This document shows, piece after piece, positions 26,885-34,656 of a DNA stretch of 64,000 nt. The stretch lies in the NCBI GenBank assembly GCA_017305665.1, contig JAFKKH010000022.1:124001-188000 (forward strand), given 5' to 3'. Made by a program: the position numbers and the translations under genes. Every line of letters starts with the position of its first letter. Position 1 is the stretch's first letter. This DNA comes from Hyphomicrobiales bacterium (GTDB taxonomy: Bacteria > Pseudomonadota > Alphaproteobacteria > Rhizobiales > Xanthobacteraceae). The notes below the pieces were generated by a model. The model was given only the letters and a program-made list of their open reading frames with translations, was not told the origin of the DNA and did not search any database.

Positions 26885-26985
26885 TTGTGCAATACGCGTT
26901 ATCCGCCGTCTCGCAAACGCGCCCGCAAATTTGCGCGCTCCGAATCTTCATTTTTCGTGTCTTCGCGGTTGATGCTGTCCTGTGT

Positions 26986-26999
26986 GTGAGCCGCGTCAC
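26986..26999. promoter_or_regulatory. CRP/FNR-type palindrome upstream of peptide gene 2
   Basis: GTGAGCCGCGTCAC followed by GG, the same GTGA-N6-TCACGG pattern as the site before peptide gene 1. It ends 83 bp before the ATG of peptide 2, against 88 bp for the first. The spacers differ in sequence, so the matched parts are the palindrome arms and the trailing GG. Confidence 0.55.
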
Positions 27000-27082
27000 G
27001 GCGTGGTCCGTCGCAGTCCGGCAAGGCTCCCCGAGCGGCGGTGGAAAAAACCACGCGCCGCATCAACCCAAAGGAGCAAGTC

Positions 27083-27283
27083 ATGACTGAGACCACGAAT
27101 GCCATCCGCGCGCTCAGCGCCGATGAAATCGATACCGTGTCCGGTGGCGCCGAGGCGCATATCGGGCCGGTGAGCGTCTACACTTTCGACAAGGGCTTCA
27201 GCATTCAGGTCGGCGGCGCCGGCATCTGGGTCGGCCCGGCCGGCGTGTCCTGGTGGGCCGGCAGCGCCGGTGGTCACACCTGA
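27083..27283 (+). CDS. Small peptide 2 with double-glycine secretion leader (bacteriocin-like)
   Basis: 66 residues. The leader (22 residues) ends [15 protein letters not shown]. The predicted mature part has 44 residues: [16 protein letters not shown], then a glycine-, alanine- and tryptophan-rich half with GIWVG and GSAGG, both GxxxG motifs as found in two-peptide bacteriocins. It shares leader layout and an IGPV motif with peptide 1. AAAGGAGCAAGTC precedes ATG 27083, and a strong terminator follows. No cysteine, so no thioether or disulfide. Function unknown; secreted antimicrobial, signal or self-recognition peptide are all open. Confidence 0.78.
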   Translation: MTETTNAIRALSADEIDTVSGGAEAHIGPVSVYTFDKGFSIQVGGAGIWVGPAGVSWWAGSAGGHT

Positions 27284-27337
27284 TCAATGACGGCATGAGG
27301 CGAGCCGTTCGCGGTCGCCTCATGCCGATGCCTCTTC

Positions 27338-27374
27338 AAAGACCCGTCCGGTCGCACCGGCGGGTCTTTCTTTT
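27338..27374 (+). terminator. Rho-independent terminator after peptide gene 2
   Basis: AAAGACCCGTCCGG, loop TCGCA, CCGGCGGGTCTTT, then CTTTT. The stem is GC-rich with a mismatch near the tip, followed by a T-rich tail. It ends about 100 bp before aroQ, isolating the peptide gene. Confidence 0.85.
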
Positions 27375-27471
27375 GCGCGCGCGCAAAAAGGCTGTGTGGT
27401 CGCTCTGGCCGAAATGGTGCCGGCGGTTATTCTCTGGCTGTCGAACCTTCCAGCCGCCGAAAGGACGCCAC

Positions 27472-27903
27472 ATGAAACGACTGATGATCCTGAACGGTCC
27501 CAACCTCAACATGCTCGGCATACGCGAGCCGCACATCTACGGCACCACCACGCTGGCGCAAATTCGCGAACGCTGCGAACAGCAGGCGAAGCAGTTGAAT
27601 CTTCAGTTGTCGTTTCATCAGTCGAACCATGAGGGCGAGCTGGTCGACCTGATCCAGTCGGCACGGACCAGCGCGGACGCCATCATCATCAATCCCGCCG
27701 GCTATTCCTTCACCTCGGTCGCCATCTTCGACGCGCTGAAGATATTCGAGGGGCCGATCGTGGAATTGCACATCTCCAACATCCACGCCCGCGACAAGCT
27801 GCATCGCCATTCCATCCTGTCCGCGGCGGCAACCGGCGTGATCTGCGGCCTCGGACCGTACGGCTACGTCGCGGCGATGATGGCGGTCGCGCAGATGACG
27901 TGA
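27472..27903 (+). CDS. Divergent type II 3-dehydroquinate dehydratase (AroQ family)
   Basis: 143 residues, normal length. [19 protein letters not shown] carries the conserved Asn and active-site Arg and Tyr, [14 protein letters not shown] and [14 protein letters not shown] follow, so the fold is clear. The segment usually NPGAYTHTSVAIRDAL reads [16 protein letters not shown], which replaces the His (His81 in M. tuberculosis numbering) by Phe. The usual Arg112 is His (LHRHS). Both contact the substrate ring hydroxyls in known structures. It may be an accessory paralogue with shifted substrate use rather than the main shikimate enzyme. ATG 27472 follows AAAGGACGCCAC. Confidence 0.8.
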   Translation: MKRLMILNGPNLNMLGIREPHIYGTTTLAQIRERCEQQAKQLNLQLSFHQSNHEGELVDLIQSARTSADAIIINPAGYSFTSVAIFDALKIFEGPIVELHISNIHARDKLHRHSILSAAATGVICGLGPYGYVAAMMAVAQMT

Positions 27904-28089
27904 GGTCGGGAGGTGAATCCCAACCGTCCTCTCTTGTGCGGCTTTGCGCTGCCTGTGCGGCGGTTCGCCGCGCATTCATTGGAGCGATTCTAGCCGGAAC
28001 CGGAGCTCCTTCTCTTTGCATCGCCGGATCGCGAGGTTAGGCCTGTCCCCGGAAGTGTGAATGGGGCTGGTTTGTTGAAAGTCACAAGA

Positions 28090-30390
28090 ATGAATAACCG
28101 GCGCATGCGCTTGGCAGCGCTAGCCGGAGCGATGAGCGTTGTGTCGTGGCATGGCGCGGATGCGCAAACGGCAGCACAACCGGACACGGCATTGCCGGCG
28201 GTCACCATCGATGCGCCCCGGCAGCGGGCCACTCAGGCCAAGCCGGCGCAGCGCGAGGCGCGCTCCTCGCGCGGAACGCGGCGTCACCGTGCGGAGCGCC
28301 GCGTGGCTGCGCAACCCGCGCCGTCGCCCGCCGCACCGCAAGCCGTCGAACGCATCGACGGTCATGTCGATGGCTACGTCGCGACCCGGACCGGGTCCGG
28401 CAGCAAGACCAACACGCCGATCCGCGAGCTTCCGCAGACGGTCAACGTCATCACCGCAGACCAGATCACCGAGCAGGGCGCGCAAAGCGTCAGCCAGGCG
28501 CTGCGCTATACGCCCGGCGTCCTGGCGGAAACCTACGGCGGCGCATCGCAGTTCGATTCCTACACCCAGATCCGCGGCTTTCAAGCCGACACCTATCTCG
28601 ACGGTCAGCGTCTGCCGAACGGCATGAGCAGCACGTTCTGGGCCAGCACGGTGGTCGATCCCTACAGCCTCGAACGCGTCGAGGTGCTCAAGGGGCCGTC
28701 GTCCGGCCTGTATGGCCAGACCTCGCTCGGCGGCATCGTCAACATGACGACCAAGCGCCCGACCGAGACGCCGTTCGGCGAAGTCCAGCTTCAGGGCGGC
28801 AGCTTCGATCGCAAGCAGGTGGCCTTCGATTTTGGCGGGCCGACCGATGCGAGCAAGCAGTTCCTGTACCGGTTCACCGGCCTCGTTCGCGACGCAGACA
28901 CTCAGGTCGATTTCATGAAGGACAACCGCGCTTTCATCGCGCCGTCCTTCACGTGGCGGCCCGACGCGAACACGACGCTGACGGTGCTTGCCAACTACCA
29001 GTCCGAGTGGGGCGGCAAGACCAGCTTCAACTATCTGCCGACGTCGGGAACGCTCACCTTCAATCCGAACGGCCGCCTGCCGCGCAATCTCTACGTCGGC
29101 GAGCCGACGTTCGATCAGTTCAGCCGGCAGCAGGCATCGATCGGTTATCTGTTCGAGCATCGCTTCAACGATGTGCTGACCGTTCGGCAGAACCTGCGCT
29201 TCGTCGATGTCGACACCGATCTGAGGGCGCTCAACCGCTCCGGAGAACTGCAGGCCGACAACCAGACGCTGAATCGCCGCGCCTTCGGCATCGACGCTGG
29301 TGCGCGTTCGGTCGCGGTCGACAATCAGGCGGAGGTCCGTTTCCTGACTGGGCCGTTCAGCCATCTCGCGCTGTTCGGTATCGACTACCGGACCGAGGAC
29401 AACCATTACAATGTCGGCAGCGCGCTCGCGCCTCCGATCAACGTCTATCGTCCGGTCTACGGTCTCTCGATCACCGATCCCGGCACCACGAACTTCCAGC
29501 TCTCTTCGACGACGGAAAGCCAGCTCGGCGCCTACGCGCAGGATCAGATCAAGTTCGGCCGCTGGGTCGCGACCATCGGCGGCCGCTATGACGTCGCCGA
29601 TGCGGATACGCTGAACGGCAAGACCGGTTTTATCGCACGCCAGCGCGACGATGCGTTCACCGGCCGCGTCGGCCTGAACTACTTGTTCGACAACGGCCTG
29701 ACGCCTTACGTGTCGTACTCGACCGCTTTCCAGCCGCAACCCGGCACCGATTTCTTCGGCAACGTCTACAAGCCGACCACCGGCGATCAGATCGAAGCCG
29801 GCATCAAGTATCAGCCGGCCGGAAGCCGGACGATGGTCACGCTGTCGGCTTTCGAGATCAACCAGCAGAACCGGCTCACCGCCGATCCCGATCCGACGCA
29901 TATCGGCAAATTTGTCCAGACCGCGGGCGCGCGGGTCAGGGGCGTCGAGATCGAGAGCAAGACCGAGCTGATGCGCGGACTGAACATCATCGCCTCCTAT
30001 GCCCATCTGGAGCATGAGGTGACCGCCAGCACGAACCCCGCGGACATAGGCCGGCGTCTGGCGCAGACGCCGAACGATCAGGCCGCGCTGTGGGCCATGT
30101 GGGAGATCCAGGGCGGCAGCCTGCGTGGCCTCGGCGTCGGCGGCGGCATGCGCTACATCGGCCAGACCTACGATCTGACCAATGCGACGGTCACGCCGGG
30201 TTATGCGTTGTTCGACGCGCGCATCCAGTATGATCTCGTCAACCTCTCGCCGCAGTTGAGAGGCTTCAAGGTCGCGGTCAACGGCCTGAACCTTGCCGAC
30301 AAGTACTACCTGACGGAATGCACGACGGGATCGGGCTGCACGCTGGGACTTGGACGTACGGTTCTGGCGACGCTGACCTATCGATGGTGA
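28090..30390 (+). CDS. TonB-dependent siderophore receptor (FhuA/FoxA-like)
   Basis: 766 residues with the ATG at 28090; in-frame starts at 28057 (GTG) and 28075 (TTG) are possible. The signal peptide ends near WHGADAQ. A Pro/Ala/Arg-rich stretch of about 70 residues follows, then the plug: TPIRELPQTVNVITADQITE, LERVEVLKGPSSGLYGQTSLG. The beta-barrel ends in TYRW with a C-terminal aromatic as expected. A short disulfide-capable segment ECTTGSGCTLGLGRT precedes the end. Imports a ferric siderophore using TonB energy. A PepSY protein gene follows at once, a common partner in iron uptake loci. No Fur/Irr box recognised by eye. Confidence 0.9.
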   Translation: MNNRRMRLAALAGAMSVVSWHGADAQTAAQPDTALPAVTIDAPRQRATQAKPAQREARSSRGTRRHRAERRVAAQPAPSPAAPQAVERIDGHVDGYVATRTGSGSKTNTPIRELPQTVNVITADQITEQGAQSVSQALRYTPGVLAETYGGASQFDSYTQIRGFQADTYLDGQRLPNGMSSTFWASTVVDPYSLERVEVLKGPSSGLYGQTSLGGIVNMTTKRPTETPFGEVQLQGGSFDRKQVAFDFGGPTDASKQFLYRFTGLVRDADTQVDFMKDNRAFIAPSFTWRPDANTTLTVLANYQSEWGGKTSFNYLPTSGTLTFNPNGRLPRNLYVGEPTFDQFSRQQASIGYLFEHRFNDVLTVRQNLRFVDVDTDLRALNRSGELQADNQTLNRRAFGIDAGARSVAVDNQAEVRFLTGPFSHLALFGIDYRTEDNHYNVGSALAPPINVYRPVYGLSITDPGTTNFQLSSTTESQLGAYAQDQIKFGRWVATIGGRYDVADADTLNGKTGFIARQRDDAFTGRVGLNYLFDNGLTPYVSYSTAFQPQPGTDFFGNVYKPTTGDQIEAGIKYQPAGSRTMVTLSAFEINQQNRLTADPDPTHIGKFVQTAGARVRGVEIESKTELMRGLNIIASYAHLEHEVTASTNPADIGRRLAQTPNDQAALWAMWEIQGGSLRGLGVGGGMRYIGQTYDLTNATVTPGYALFDARIQYDLVNLSPQLRGFKVAVNGLNLADKYYLTECTTGSGCTLGLGRTVLATLTYRW

Positions 30391-30415
30391 TCGAGCCGGA
30401 AATGCCGGGAATGCA

Positions 30416-31558
30416 ATGACGAGGTTTCAGGCGCGGACGGTTCGGCGATGGTCGCTGGTCCATAAATGGACCAGCCTCGTCGTCACGGCGTTTCTGCTGG
30501 TCCTGTGCGTGACCGGCCTGCCGCTGGTCTTCCATCAGGAGATCGACGACTACCTAAATCCGCCGTCGGCAATGCCGGCGGTGCCGCCGGGCACGCAGGC
30601 GCCGACGCTGGATGCGATCGTCGCCAATGCCCTGAAGCGGCACCCCGGCGATGTGCCGGTGTCGCTCGGCTTCTTCCGCGACCGGCCGGCGGTGGTGGTG
30701 CAATCCGCGCCGACGCCGCGCACGCCATTCAATCTTTCGCACCGGGATACGATCGATCTGCGTACCGGGCAGGTGATCGATCTGCGGCCCGAGGCGCGCG
30801 GCAAGTTCACGACCTTCCTGCGCGACCTACACACCGATCTGTTTCTTGGTCTGCCGGGAGCGTTGTTTTTCGGCGTGATGGCGCTGACGCTGATCGTCGC
30901 CATCGTGTCCGGCGTCGTGGTGTATGCGCCGTTCATGCGGCGGCTCGATTTCGGCGTCATCCGTGCCGGTGGCGGGCGGCGGCTGATGTGGCTCGACCTG
31001 CATAACCTGCTCGGCATCGTCACGGTGACGTGGCTGCTCGCGGTGGGCATCACGGGGGCCATCAACACGCTGCACGATCCGGTCGCGGCCAAAGTGCGTT
31101 CCGAGATCGTCGCCATGGCGAAGAACCGCGGCGGCTCCGCGCCGACGCGACTGTCGTCGGTGGATGCGGCGATCGCGACCGGGCGTGCCGCGCTGCCGGG
31201 CGGCGCGCTGGTTTCGTTCTTCTTTCCGGGTGCGGGCTTCAGCACGCCACAGCACTATGCGGTGTTCGCCAAGGGCGACCGCCCGATCACGTCGGAACTG
31301 TTTTATGCTGCGCTGATCGACGCGCAGACCGGCAAGCTGACAGACGTGCTGGAAATGCCCTGGTACGCCAAGGTGCTGCTGCTGTCGCAGCCGTTGCATT
31401 TCGGCGACTACGGTGGGCTTCCGCTGAAGATCATCTGGGCGCTGCTCGATCTCGTCACCATCATCGTGCTGGTGAGCGGCCTCTATCTGTGGCTCGCCAA
31501 ATGGCGGACGCCGCGCCGTCGGTCGTTCGGCGCATCGTCGCCGATGGTGGCATCGTGA
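30416..31558 (+). CDS. PepSY-associated transmembrane protein (iron reductase-like)
   Basis: 380 residues. Four membrane segments (WTSLVVTAFLLVLCVTGLPL, FFGVMALTLIVAIVSGVVV, LLGIVTVTWLLAVGITGAI, IIWALLDLVTIIVLVSGLYL) and conserved His residues near them (LVHKW, DLHTDLFLG, DLHNLLG) give the PepSY_TM/PiuB pattern thought to move electrons to reduce ferric siderophores. It starts 25 bp after the receptor stop and its TGA overlaps the next gene's GTG start. Confidence 0.85.
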   Translation: MTRFQARTVRRWSLVHKWTSLVVTAFLLVLCVTGLPLVFHQEIDDYLNPPSAMPAVPPGTQAPTLDAIVANALKRHPGDVPVSLGFFRDRPAVVVQSAPTPRTPFNLSHRDTIDLRTGQVIDLRPEARGKFTTFLRDLHTDLFLGLPGALFFGVMALTLIVAIVSGVVVYAPFMRRLDFGVIRAGGGRRLMWLDLHNLLGIVTVTWLLAVGITGAINTLHDPVAAKVRSEIVAMAKNRGGSAPTRLSSVDAAIATGRAALPGGALVSFFFPGAGFSTPQHYAVFAKGDRPITSELFYAALIDAQTGKLTDVLEMPWYAKVLLLSQPLHFGDYGGLPLKIIWALLDLVTIIVLVSGLYLWLAKWRTPRRRSFGASSPMVAS

Positions 31559-31746
31559 CGCCGCGCCGCTTCATCCCGCTTCGCCGGATATTCCTCGTGC
31601 CGGCCGTGTTGGCCGTGCTGAGCGCGGCGGGCCTTGCCTCGGCGCTGTTCGGCGACGGCACATGGGACGTCGTGTCGTGGCTGGCATTGGCGACACCCAT
31701 TGCGATCGCAGCTTACTTCGCCGGTCGCGCATACGCGGACCGTTAG
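31555..31746 (+). CDS. 63-residue membrane protein coupled to the PepSY gene
   Basis: GTGA overlap with the PepSY stop codon gives translational coupling. The protein has two hydrophobic segments, IFLVPAVLAVLSAAGLASALF and LALATPIAIAAYFAG, with a basic N-terminus. Small proteins of this build commonly close siderophore uptake operons in alphaproteobacteria. Its 3' end overlaps the convergent DUF2855 gene by 4 bp. The role is inferred from context. Confidence 0.7.
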   Translation: MTPRRFIPLRRIFLVPAVLAVLSAAGLASALFGDGTWDVVSWLALATPIAIAAYFAGRAYADR

Positions 31747-32849
31747 GCTCGCGCTGCCGGGCCTGCGGAAGCCAGCGACAGGATATGTCCTCGATCCGGT
31801 GCCGCGTGGCCTGCGAGGGTCTCGCGGTAGACCCGTTCGACGGCCGCTGGTCCACGATCCTCGGCAACCGCGATCCATCGGGGAAGTTTTTGCGCAAGGC
31901 CGGTCCACGCCGCGCCGAAGCGGGTATCGATGCCACCCGGCCCCCATTCCCTGGCACGCTTCCGGATCTGGTCCGGTGCGAAGAACCATTGCGGTTGTGC
32001 GCCGGGCAGGCCGGTCTCCTCGCGCGAGGCATCATGATGGGTCAGCCCGATGCGGCCGCTGTAGACCAGCCGTTCGCCGAAATGCCGGTGCAGCCGCGCG
32101 CGCAACTCGCCGTTGCCGGCCATGTCGACAAACGCGGTCTTGCTTTCGGTGGGCAGGTTCTCGATCGCATCATAAGTCACGACGTCGTCGTAGCAGCCGA
32201 GCGACCGCACGAAGGCCGCGTTGGACGCCGATGTCAGTCCGATCACCCGGATCGGCTTGCGCTGGGTATGCAGCAGGTGCGCAAGCCCGAACGCGGTCTT
32301 GCTGGATGCGCTGGAGAGGATCACAGACTCGGCGCCGAAGAAATCGTTCCCGGCCAGATAGTCGTCGACCAGAAACGACAGCATGAACAGCGGCCGCAGC
32401 AGCGCCTGATAGTCGCCGTCCGCTCCAGCGAAAGCGGGATCGCCGCCGATCCGCGCATAGGCGTTATAGACGGGGGCTACCCCTTGGCGGTGGGATGCGG
32501 CATCGCGCAGTCCGCGTTGATTGACGCCGTCGGCTTCGATCACCAGATGCGTTGCCATCGGAAAGTAGCCGAACAGGCGCTCGCCCTCGGTTATGCCGGG
32601 ATGCCGCGACGCGATCACATCGCCAAGGCCCCAGACCGGAACGATGCCGAATCCGTCCGGTGCCGGAAACAGCTGCCAGTATTTCAACTGATCGCCCAGC
32701 ACCGCATAGGTGATGTTGTTCGCCGTGAGCGCGAAGCGGTCGACCTTCACCAGCAGCGCGCCATCCGGCAGGGCTTCGGGTAAGGGCGTTTCGATGAAGC
32801 GGCTTTGCGCGAGGTCTTCGCGGGCGACGATGAATTGCGTGTTGATCAC
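31743..32849 (-). CDS. DUF2855 family protein (quinone oxidoreductase-like)
   Basis: 368 residues. SGRIGLTHHDAS and the middle segment GAESVILSSASSKTAFGLAH suggest a degenerate MDR (medium-chain dehydrogenase) fold: a GroES-like head (DGALLVKVDRFALTANNITY) and a Rossmann-like half. The function of the family is not established. Start GTG 32849 overlaps the AlkA stop (GTGA), so the two are coupled. The longer frame to 33197 is the AlkA shadow and is rejected. Confidence 0.8.
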   Translation of the reverse strand: MINTQFIVAREDLAQSRFIETPLPEALPDGALLVKVDRFALTANNITYAVLGDQLKYWQLFPAPDGFGIVPVWGLGDVIASRHPGITEGERLFGYFPMATHLVIEADGVNQRGLRDAASHRQGVAPVYNAYARIGGDPAFAGADGDYQALLRPLFMLSFLVDDYLAGNDFFGAESVILSSASSKTAFGLAHLLHTQRKPIRVIGLTSASNAAFVRSLGCYDDVVTYDAIENLPTESKTAFVDMAGNGELRARLHRHFGERLVYSGRIGLTHHDASREETGLPGAQPQWFFAPDQIRKRAREWGPGGIDTRFGAAWTGLAQKLPRWIAVAEDRGPAAVERVYRETLAGHAAPDRGHILSLASAGPAARA

Positions 32850-33610
32850 GGTTTCGATCCGGGTTTGCGTTTCCCCGCGATCTTTGCTTTGGCCGATGTC
32901 GCTTTTGCGACAGCAGCGGCGTTTAAAACAGCATTGGTGTTTGAAGCGGTGTTTGAAACAGCGCGTTCCGCGATCACGCCCTCGCGGTTCTTCAGCACGC
33001 GATAATAGGCCCACCACAGATGCGCCGCCGCGCCGCGCAGGGGACGCCATGGCTCCGCCAGCGGCGCCATCTGCTTCACCGTTGGCCGCGCGGTGAGACC
33101 GAGGCCGACCTTGATCGCTTCCTGAATCGCGATATCGCCGGCCGGCCAGGCGTCGCCATGGCCGAGGCAGAACAGCAGATAAACGTCGGCGGTCCACGGC
33201 CCGATGCCGCGATGACGCACCAGGGTGGCATGGGCGGCGTCGGCATCTTCTTCAGCGAGCACGTCGAGGTTGAGCCGATCCGCGGCGATCTCGCGCGCCA
33301 GTTCCTTGAGCGTGGTGATCTTGGCCGCCGACAGGCCGAGCCGCCCGAGCCGGTCGGCGCGCGCTTTGCGGATCGCCTCGTGATGGAAGGGATCGAAGGC
33401 CGCGGTAAGCCGCCCCCAGATCGCGGCCGCGCTCGCGGTGGAGAGTTGCTGGCCGCAGACGATGGCGGCGAGGCCTTCGAAGCCGGGCTGGCGCTGGCGC
33501 AGCGCGGGCAGGCCGGTGCGCTCGAGGATCGGCTTCAGCCGCGGGTCCTGCTTCACCAGCGCGTGGATGGCATCGTCGAGGTCGGACTGGCTGGCAAGAT
33601 GAATGGTCAT
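32846..33610 (-). CDS. DNA-3-methyladenine glycosylase II (AlkA family)
   Basis: 254 residues. The helix-hairpin-helix and catalytic Asp block is HRGIGPWTADVYLLFCLGHG followed by DAWPAGDIAIQ, with the conserved GQQLST earlier. Removes alkylated purines in base excision repair. The last 40 residues are a low-complexity tail (NTASNTNAVLNAAA, then Lys-rich) outside the catalytic core; the DNA there has repeated GTTTGAA/GCGGTGTTT units. It is divergent from gluQ by only 45 bp. Confidence 0.88.
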   Translation of the reverse strand: MTIHLASQSDLDDAIHALVKQDPRLKPILERTGLPALRQRQPGFEGLAAIVCGQQLSTASAAAIWGRLTAAFDPFHHEAIRKARADRLGRLGLSAAKITTLKELAREIAADRLNLDVLAEEDADAAHATLVRHRGIGPWTADVYLLFCLGHGDAWPAGDIAIQEAIKVGLGLTARPTVKQMAPLAEPWRPLRGAAAHLWWAYYRVLKNREGVIAERAVSNTASNTNAVLNAAAVAKATSAKAKIAGKRKPGSKP

Positions 33611-33655
33611 TCGTTAGTAGTTCTGCGTCACGGCCGGTTATGCAAGCAGAGATCG

Positions 33656-34528
33656 ATGCCGCCACCCGTTTTCCGTTTCGCGCCGTCGCCGAATGGCTTC
33701 CTCCATCTCGGCCATGCCTACTCGGCGCTGCTGAATTTCGAGTCCGCGCGGCGAAGCGACGGCCGTTTCCTGCTCCGTATCGAGGACATCGATACCACGC
33801 GCTGCCGTCCCGACTACGAAGCGGCGATCTACGAGGACCTCGGCTGGCTCGGGATCGCGTGGGAAACGCCGGTGCGGCGGCAGTCGGAACATCTCGCCGA
33901 CTACCGCGCGGTGCTGGACCGGCTCTCCGCGCTGGGGTTGCTCTATCCGAGCTTCGAGAGCCGCGCCGAGATCGCGCGGCTGGTGGCCGAACGCGAGACG
34001 CGAGGCGCGTGGCCGCGCGATCCCGACGGCGCGCCACTTTATCCCGGCACGGCAAAATCGCTGTCCATCGGCGAACGTGAACGGTTGTTGCGATCCGGCG
34101 ACCCTTATGCGTTGCGGCTCGACATGGCGGCGGCGATTCGCGTCGCCGGCGATCTGACATGGACCGAACGCGGCCTCGGTCCGGATGGCGAGACCGGCGA
34201 GGTCACCGCACAGCCCGCCACCTGGGGCGACGTCATCCTCGCGCGCAAGGAAACGCCGACCAGCTATCATCTCTCCGTAGCGATCGACGATGCCTTGCAG
34301 GGCGTCACCGATGTGGTTCGCGGTCAGGACCTGTTCTGGTCGACCAGCGTGCACCGGCTGCTGCAAAAAATTCTGGACCTGCCGCAACCGGTCTACCGCC
34401 ATCACGATCTGGTCCGCGATGACGCAGGGGCCAAGCTCGCGAAGTCGTCCCGGGCGACCGGCTTGCGGGAACTGCGGGTCGCCGGCACGACGCCGGACGA
34501 TATCCGGAGGCGGATCGGGCTGCCCTGA
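33656..34528 (+). CDS. gluQ: Glutamyl-Q tRNA(Asp) synthetase
   Basis: 290 residues: the catalytic half of a glutamyl-tRNA synthetase with FAPSPNGFLHLGHAYSALLN (HIGH motif) and KLAKSS (KMSKS-like), and no anticodon-binding domain. It charges glutamate onto the queuosine of tRNA-Asp. The zinc-type cysteines seen in the E. coli enzyme (CxC near LYPC) are absent here, where LYPSFESRAEI is read, so a zinc-free version is likely. Start ATG 33656; the long ORF upstream is the AlkA shadow. Confidence 0.88.
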   Translation: MPPPVFRFAPSPNGFLHLGHAYSALLNFESARRSDGRFLLRIEDIDTTRCRPDYEAAIYEDLGWLGIAWETPVRRQSEHLADYRAVLDRLSALGLLYPSFESRAEIARLVAERETRGAWPRDPDGAPLYPGTAKSLSIGERERLLRSGDPYALRLDMAAAIRVAGDLTWTERGLGPDGETGEVTAQPATWGDVILARKETPTSYHLSVAIDDALQGVTDVVRGQDLFWSTSVHRLLQKILDLPQPVYRHHDLVRDDAGAKLAKSSRATGLRELRVAGTTPDDIRRRIGLP

Positions 34529-34656
34529 AATCGCCGCAAGACCAAAATCGCTGCCTTGGGTTCGCCGCAAGACAATCTCAACCCAAAATCGCGGTCCAGC
34601 GTGACTCCTCCGGTCGGCCCATGGCATGCTGGCTACGGGGTTGGGGCAAGGGAACC

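Noticed and set aside
26646-27283. Reading the two small peptides as random short ORFs
   Set aside because: Both have strong ribosome sites, matched leaders, matched upstream palindromes and their own terminators, which chance frames would not share.
34531-34592. TCGCCGCAAGAC repeated at 34531 and 34562, each followed by AAAATCGC
   Set aside because: Only two short units between genes; too little to call a functional array, probably a small duplication.
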